In this document: positions 5,813 to 10,455 of the stretch, one piece after another
Position numbering within the stretch: position 1 is the first letter of the stretch
Layout: each line of letters opens with the position of its first letter
Assembly (NCBI GenBank): GCA_938017765.1
Contig: CALIJH010000164.1
Location: forward strand, 1-10,455
Length of the DNA stretch: 10,455 bases
From: an uncultured Leptotrichia sp.
Lineage (GTDB): Bacteria > Fusobacteriota > Fusobacteriia > Fusobacteriales > Leptotrichiaceae
Direction: 5' to 3'
The notes under the pieces: model-generated
What the model was told of the DNA's origin: nothing
What the model saw: only the letters and a program-made list of their open reading frames with translations
Database searches by the model: none
Program-made: the position numbers and the translations under genes

Positions 5813-8800
5813 TTAAAATAATGTCTGCTGATTAGTCGCCGATAATTCAGGTACACAATTATATGTTTTCAGTAAATCTACTACAGTTTTATTAAGTTTT
5901 GTTCTTTTCACGAGGTCTTCTATCGACAGAAACTCTCCGTTTTTCCTTTCATTGATTACATTGACTGCTACAGCCTCTCCAAGCCCGTCCATTGCAACTA
6001 AAGGCATTCTGATTTTACCATTTTCTATCGTGAAAGAAGTGGCCTCCGATTTATAAATATCAATTTGTAACAGTTCTATTCCTCTATAATGCATCTCAAT
6101 CAGAATTTCATATAGAAATAATTCCTGCTTTTCCTTAACATTCAAGTTCGGTTTTCTTTCAAACTCTTTTTTCATTTTTTTCAGTTCATCGATAGGCTTA
6201 AACATTACTGTCATTTTAAAATCCCCGATTTTTCTGTTCAAAAATGCCGTATAAAATTCCAACGGATAATAAACTTTAAAATAAGCTATTCTCACAGCCA
6301 TCATTACATAAGCCACAGCATGCCCTTTAGGAAACATATATTTTATTTTCTCACAGGAATCGATGTACCACTGTTTTACTTTATGATTTTTCATTATTTC
6401 CGAATATTCTTTCCATTTTTCAGGATTTTTAGTAGGCTGTCCTTTTCTTACAAATTCCATTATCGTAAATGCTACCGATTTATCAAGACCGTTATCAATC
6501 AGATAGTTCATAATGTCATCACGGACAGTTATTATTTCACTTAATGTTGCAATCCCCTGTCTTACATACTCCTGTGCGTTGTTCAACCATACATCCGTTC
6601 CGTGAGACAGTCCCGATATTCTCACAAGTTCGGCAAAAGTCTTAGGCTTAGTATCTACCAACATCTGTTTTACAAACGAAGTCCCAAATTCGGGTATTCC
6701 CGATGAGCCTGTCGGAGAGCCTATCTCTTCGGGAGTTACTCCCAGTGCTTCTGTTCCGCTGAAAAGACTCATTACTTTTTTATCGTCAAGAGGGATAGTA
6801 TAAATATCCTTTCCTGTCAAATCTTGCAGTATTCTCAATGTAGTCGGATCATCATGTCCGAGTATATCAAGTTTTACAAGCTGTTCATCCATTACGTGAT
6901 AATCAAAATGTGTCGTCTTGGACTCGGCATTCATATCGTTAGCAGGTCTCTGAATAGGACAGAAATCATATATTGACTTGTCTTTCGGTACAACTATCAT
7001 TCCTCCGGGGTGCTGTCCCGTAGTTTTTCTTGCTCCCTCGCAACCTTTGGCAATCCTTGTCAGTTCAGCTTTTCTTTTGCTTATTTCAGGTGTTCCTTCT
7101 ACTTCCTCAAAATATTTTTTTACATATCCGAAAGCATTTTTCTCTGCCAATGTGGCAATTGTTCCCGCTCTGAATACATTATCCGCTCCAAACAGCTCTT
7201 CCGTATATTTATGTATCTCTCCCTGATATTCTCCCGAAAAGTTCAAGTCAATATCAGGTACTTTATCTCCGTTAAATCCCATAAATACTTCAAAAGGTAT
7301 AGCATGTCCGTCTTTTATATATGGTGTTCCGCATTCAGGACATACTTTATCGGGCAAATCAGGACCGCTTCCCTCAAACTCCATAAATTCACTATGTTTG
7401 CAATTAGGACATCTGTAATGAGGATAAAGTCCGTTTACTTCAGTTATTCCCATTAGATACGCTACTATAGATGAACCCACGGACCCTCTTGACCCTACAA
7501 GATAACCATTATCAAGGGATTTTTTAACGAGTTTCTGGGCTATAAGGTAAAGTACGGCAAATCCATTTCCTATTATGGAGTTCAGCTCTTTTTCCACTCT
7601 TTCATTTAAATGTTCAGGAATATTCTCTCCATATAATTCATGAAGCTTTTTATAAGCCGTTTGTCTCACTTCTTCTTCCGCTCCCTCTATTTTTGGCGGA
7701 TAGAAACCTTTAGGAATAGGTCTTACATTTTCAATCATATCATTTATCTTATTTGTATTATCCACTACAACTTCATAAGCTGAATTTTCTCCTAAATAAG
7801 AAAATTCTTCAAGCATTTCGTCAGTTGTTTTGAAATAGAGTTTTTTATCGTAAGAAAATACCCGACGACCCATTCCGCTACCAAGAACGAGGACACTACG
7901 ATTTATAGCTTCTCTCTCTTCGAGATAATGGACATCTCCTGTAGCGACCACTATTTTCCCCAGCTTGTTTCCCAATTCATAGAAATATTTGTTCATCTCG
8001 GTAATAATACCTTGGCTTTCCATTTCCGTGAGATTTTCCCCTTCCATATCCGAATAATTGGAAAGAGGCTGTATTTCGATATAGTCATAAAATTTGGCTT
8101 TTTCTTCTATCTCGTCTTTTTCCGTACCACGTAAATACAGATTTACAAGCTCTCCCGAATTTCCGTATACCGCCGAAGCCGAACTGGCAAGGAGAAGATT
8201 AACTCTCATTTGATTTAACAGTGTTTTCGGTATTCTCGGTTTCTTGTTTCCAAAAAATTCAATATGACTTCTCGATACAAGCTCATACAAATCCCTTAAC
8301 CCCTGCTGATTTTTTACAAGTATAATCGTATTCAGTGTATCCGCATTTTGTATATTTGTCTGAAGCTCGCTGTTTATTTCATTTAGATTTAAAACACCTT
8401 TGCTCAATATCATATTCAAAAATTTCTGAAATATTTCCGCAGTAGCTTTTGCATCATCTACAGCTCTATGATGATTATCAAGGGAAACATTGAAATAATT
8501 GGCAATGTATTTTAAACCGAACCTTTTTTGTTCAGGCAGCAATATTCTTGCCCAGTGGAGAGTGTCTATAACACTTGGCGAATATTCCAATCCCTGATTT
8601 TTAGCTTTCTGATTAATAAATCCTACATCAAATTTGGCATTGTGGGCTACAACAGTCGTATTTTTACAAAATTCCAAAAATTTTGGTAATATTTCTTCAA
8701 CTTTTTCAGCATCTTTTACCATATCATTTGTAATATTTGTTAGCCTTGTTATCTCTTCGGGAATGTCTATTTCAGGATTTACAAATACTGAAAATTCATC

Positions 8801-10132
8801 AATTATTTCTTTACCTTTTAATTTAATGGCTCCGATTTCAATTATCCTGTCTTTATAAGGGTCAAGCCCTGTCGTTTCTATATCGAATACTACATATATT
8901 TCTTCTTCTATAAGCTTGTCGGACGGTTTGGTTATCATTTCCTGCTCATCGTCTACAACATAGGCTTCCATTCCGAAAATTATTTTAAAATTTTCATCAG
9001 ATTCCTTGTATGCAAACGGAAATGAATGCACCACTCCGAAATCGGTAACAGCAACAGCACTATGTCCAAATTCCTTTGCTCTTTTTGCCAAATCCTTTGC
9101 CGAAACAACTCCGCTCATTTCACTCATATTTGTATGAGCATGAAGCTCTATTCTTTTTTTCTCCGCATTGTCTTTTCTTGAAAAAATTTTAGGCTCTATC
9201 TTGTCCACTCTCTTTGTATTTATATAATATTCTCCGGTAAATCTGTCCGCCTCAAATATTCCGTTTACTTTTACCCAGTCATTCAGATTTATATCTTTAA
9301 GTTCCGTAGTGTCTTTTGCAAATATTCTGCATCCTATGGAATCGTTATAATCAGTAATCAGGAAATCACATTTCAGATTTCCGTTTTTTGTTTCCGAAGT
9401 ATCTACATGAAATATCTGACCTTCAAGGACTATATTTTCACTTGTATTCAGGCTTTCGAGTATGCTGAATTCACTCGCTTCCCTATCCTGAACTTTTCTT
9501 TTAAAGCTGCCATTATATGAAGTATTTTTCTTACTGTCTTTCCAATTATTTTTCGTATCTTCCTCTTCTATTTTAATTTTAGGTATTTCCTGAGCTTTTA
9601 CAGTATTTTTTAAAATTTCTTTTCCTTCTTCGGCTTTTTTAATATCTTTAAAATCTCCTGTTGTAAATTCTATATTAAAATTTTTATTAGTTATGTCCAA
9701 CATTCTTTTGGATAAATCCCTTAATATTTCAGTCTTTTTCCCCTCTTCTATCATATGTTCCGACGGAAGTTTTATAAATATTTCATCTTCAAGACTTTCT
9801 ATTTCATAATTGGCAAAAATATACTGATGTCTCATACTTTCCGCTTTATAATTTTCTATTATAAATTTTATAAACTCATTCATATCTTTTTCTACAAGCT
9901 CGGCTTTTACACTTATTCTTATTTTCAACATCAGCTCATTTCCTAACTTTTTATAGAGAAGCTGTCTAAATTCTTTTATTTCCTCCTTTGCCTCATAATC
10001 ATTTATATTTAGAAATACTTCCATTTCCTTTTTTTCAGAATATAAATTTATATGCTCTATTTCAAAATTTTTCATATCATATTTTGCTGTAAAACCCTCG
10101 TTAGGCTTTAATTTCAAATATTTTTTGGACAT
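5813..10132 (-). CDS. polC: DNA polymerase III alpha subunit, PolC (Gram-positive type)
   Basis: The replicative polymerase with built-in proofreading, 1439 residues, about the length of Bacillus PolC (near 1437). Domain order: N-terminal region (1-180), a charged linker (about 185-225), an OB fold (233-313), then a PHP domain starting ELHAHTNMSEMS (329-340) that is split by the DEDD 3'-5' exonuclease (about 411-575: D417, E419, D502, H555, D560) and resumes through about 770. A four-Cys zinc site follows (C908, C911, C931, C934), with GSRGSVGSS (880-888) just before it. The catalytic Asp residues are D960 and D962 in PDIDLNFSGEYQ and D1089 in KLDILGHDDPT. TTGQHPGG (1037-1044) and FPKGHAVAY (1267-1275) are further conserved polymerase blocks. 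It ends in QQTLF (1435-1439), a beta-clamp-binding pentapeptide. The start has AAGGA (10141-10145) 8 nt upstream. The polymerase and exonuclease sites are intact, while the PHP metal ligands are only partly kept (T363-D364-F365 where TDH is usual). Transcribed alone. Confidence 0.97.
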   Translation of the reverse strand: MSKKYLKLKPNEGFTAKYDMKNFEIEHINLYSEKKEMEVFLNINDYEAKEEIKEFRQLLYKKLGNELMLKIRISVKAELVEKDMNEFIKFIIENYKAESMRHQYIFANYEIESLEDEIFIKLPSEHMIEEGKKTEILRDLSKRMLDITNKNFNIEFTTGDFKDIKKAEEGKEILKNTVKAQEIPKIKIEEEDTKNNWKDSKKNTSYNGSFKRKVQDREASEFSILESLNTSENIVLEGQIFHVDTSETKNGNLKCDFLITDYNDSIGCRIFAKDTTELKDINLNDWVKVNGIFEADRFTGEYYINTKRVDKIEPKIFSRKDNAEKKRIELHAHTNMSEMSGVVSAKDLAKRAKEFGHSAVAVTDFGVVHSFPFAYKESDENFKIIFGMEAYVVDDEQEMITKPSDKLIEEEIYVVFDIETTGLDPYKDRIIEIGAIKLKGKEIIDEFSVFVNPEIDIPEEITRLTNITNDMVKDAEKVEEILPKFLEFCKNTTVVAHNAKFDVGFINQKAKNQGLEYSPSVIDTLHWARILLPEQKRFGLKYIANYFNVSLDNHHRAVDDAKATAEIFQKFLNMILSKGVLNLNEINSELQTNIQNADTLNTIILVKNQQGLRDLYELVSRSHIEFFGNKKPRIPKTLLNQMRVNLLLASSASAVYGNSGELVNLYLRGTEKDEIEEKAKFYDYIEIQPLSNYSDMEGENLTEMESQGIITEMNKYFYELGNKLGKIVVATGDVHYLEEREAINRSVLVLGSGMGRRVFSYDKKLYFKTTDEMLEEFSYLGENSAYEVVVDNTNKINDMIENVRPIPKGFYPPKIEGAEEEVRQTAYKKLHELYGENIPEHLNERVEKELNSIIGNGFAVLYLIAQKLVKKSLDNGYLVGSRGSVGSSIVAYLMGITEVNGLYPHYRCPNCKHSEFMEFEGSGPDLPDKVCPECGTPYIKDGHAIPFEVFMGFNGDKVPDIDLNFSGEYQGEIHKYTEELFGADNVFRAGTIATLAEKNAFGYVKKYFEEVEGTPEISKRKAELTRIAKGCEGARKTTGQHPGGMIVVPKDKSIYDFCPIQRPANDMNAESKTTHFDYHVMDEQLVKLDILGHDDPTTLRILQDLTGKDIYTIPLDDKKVMSLFSGTEALGVTPEEIGSPTGSSGIPEFGTSFVKQMLVDTKPKTFAELVRISGLSHGTDVWLNNAQEYVRQGIATLSEIITVRDDIMNYLIDNGLDKSVAFTIMEFVRKGQPTKNPEKWKEYSEIMKNHKVKQWYIDSCEKIKYMFPKGHAVAYVMMAVRIAYFKVYYPLEFYTAFLNRKIGDFKMTVMFKPIDELKKMKKEFERKPNLNVKEKQELFLYEILIEMHYRGIELLQIDIYKSEATSFTIENGKIRMPLVAMDGLGEAVAVNVINERKNGEFLSIEDLVKRTKLNKTVVDLLKTYNCVPELSATNQQTLF

Positions 10133-10182
10133 CTTATCTTTCCTTTGCTTTTTATAATTCTATTTTATTTTTTATATTATAT

Positions 10183-10211
10183 ATTATACAATATTCAAAA
10201 AATTATTACAA
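10183..10211 (-). promoter_or_regulatory. Promoter of polC
   Basis: On the minus strand TTGTAA (10206-10211, 4/6 to the -35) and a perfect TATAAT (10183-10188) are 17 nt apart. Transcription would begin near 10176, giving a leader of about 43 nt that ends in the AAGGA ribosome-binding site. Other TATAAT-like matches nearby (about 10175-10180) leave the exact start open. Confidence 0.5.
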
Positions 10212-10276
10212 AAATTTTTCCATATCATACAGAATAAAATTTAATATCTTCTATTTATATTTTATTTTTGATATTT

Positions 10277-10313
10277 TGATTAATCATAATAACCTAACTA
10301 ATCATAATGATTA
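10277..10313. repeat. Two adjoining dyads with a repeated TAATCATAAT
   Basis: TGATTAATCA (10277-10286) is a perfect 10-bp palindrome. TAATCATAATGATTA (10299-10313) is a 15-bp palindrome broken only at its central base. Both contain the direct repeat TAATCATAAT (10281-10290 and 10299-10308), 18 bp apart. This resembles a double operator. It lies about 65 bp upstream of the predicted polC -35, so it could serve polC or a divergent gene off the right edge. Confidence 0.45.
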
Positions 10314-10323
10314 TCTCCTAAAC

Positions 10324-10398
10324 ATTTTAATCTTGATATTATTGATAGCCCTGTCAGTTATATTATTAGCCAATAAATATTTTAATCTCGATATTATT
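10324..10398. repeat. Direct repeat of 20 bp upstream of polC
   Basis: ATTTTAATCTTGATATTATT (10324-10343) and ATTTTAATCTCGATATTATT (10379-10398) differ at one of 20 positions and start 55 bp apart. A shorter related unit, TATATTATTAGCC (10359-10371), lies between them and echoes the TATTATTGATAGCC at the end of the first copy. The TAATC core also occurs in the neighbouring dyads at 10281 and 10299. The copies face the same way, and no spacer or repeat regularity suggests CRISPR. Confidence 0.55.
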
Positions 10399-10455
10399 AT
10401 ACTCATCTAAAAGGACAGTTATTGTATTTTTTAAAACTTTTTCAAAAAAATGAGG

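Larger units (their letters stand above)
10133..10455. other. Gene-free region upstream of polC
   Basis: These 323 nt hold no credible coding region on either strand. They contain the polC ribosome-binding site, a polC promoter (10183-10211), palindromes at 10277-10286 and 10299-10313, and a long direct repeat at 10324-10343 and 10379-10398. No Bacillus-type TTATCCACA DnaA box was seen. A gene oriented away from polC may begin just beyond the right edge. Confidence 0.5.

Noticed and set aside
7010..7456. 148-codon open frame on the plus strand inside polC
   Set aside because: It is antisense to the zinc and catalytic region of polC, lacks a ribosome-binding site and reads as low-complexity Ser/Phe/Tyr-rich sequence. 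It is a shadow of the real gene, as are the other plus-strand frames over fhs, patB and polC.
10324..10398. CRISPR-like repeats near the right edge
   Set aside because: There are only two long copies, with one partial related unit between them, no regular spacing and no cas genes in the window.
10133..10455. Replication origin next to polC
   Set aside because: I see no DnaA boxes of the usual TTATCCACA type and no dnaA, dnaN or parAB genes. The repeats alone do not justify an origin call.

Overview
The window looks like chromosomal core sequence from a very AT-rich, low-GC bacterium. It carries a Gram-positive-type PolC replicase, formate-tetrahydrofolate ligase, a MalY/PatB-type C-S lyase and a secreted NlpC/P60 peptidase, all written in strongly A/T-ending codons with AT-only spacers. 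That combination suggests Fusobacteriota, most likely the Leptotrichiaceae (Leptotrichia or Sneathia-like). Taxonomy is inferred from gene content and composition only. No tRNA, rRNA, CRISPR array, transposase or phage gene is visible.

Layout, left to right. 1-142: gene-free, with an AT-rich hairpin. 143-823 (-): an XRE-type repressor whose C-terminal LexA/CI-like domain has apparently lost its autocleavage residues; its promoter region (841-895) contains nested inverted repeats. 1046-1534 (+): a GNAT acetyltransferase, divergent from the repressor and with its own promoter. 1548-1631: a long-stemmed terminator between converging genes. 1656-2861 (-): a MalY/PatB PLP enzyme, preceded by a pair of 15-bp direct repeats. 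3001-4671 (-): fhs. 4672-4832: back-to-back promoters for fhs and the next gene. 4833-5564 (+): a secreted NlpC/P60 peptidase. 5565-5812: a convergent spacer dominated by an imperfect 177-bp palindrome. 5813-10132 (-): polC, complete. 10133-10455: a gene-free region with the polC promoter and a cluster of TAATC-containing repeats.

The genes look like independent single-gene units or at most a two-gene unit (fhs then patB, same strand, 139-nt gap) rather than one pathway. The links are general: one-carbon activation (Fhs), sulfur amino-acid breakdown (PatB), cell-wall remodelling (NlpC/P60) and chromosome replication (PolC). I see no convincing undescribed multi-gene system. The parts most worth a second look are non-coding: the 177-bp palindrome, the repeat cluster upstream of polC, and the dyads at the repressor promoter. 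Among the proteins, the repressor with the degenerate peptidase domain and the altered PHP domain in PolC stand out.
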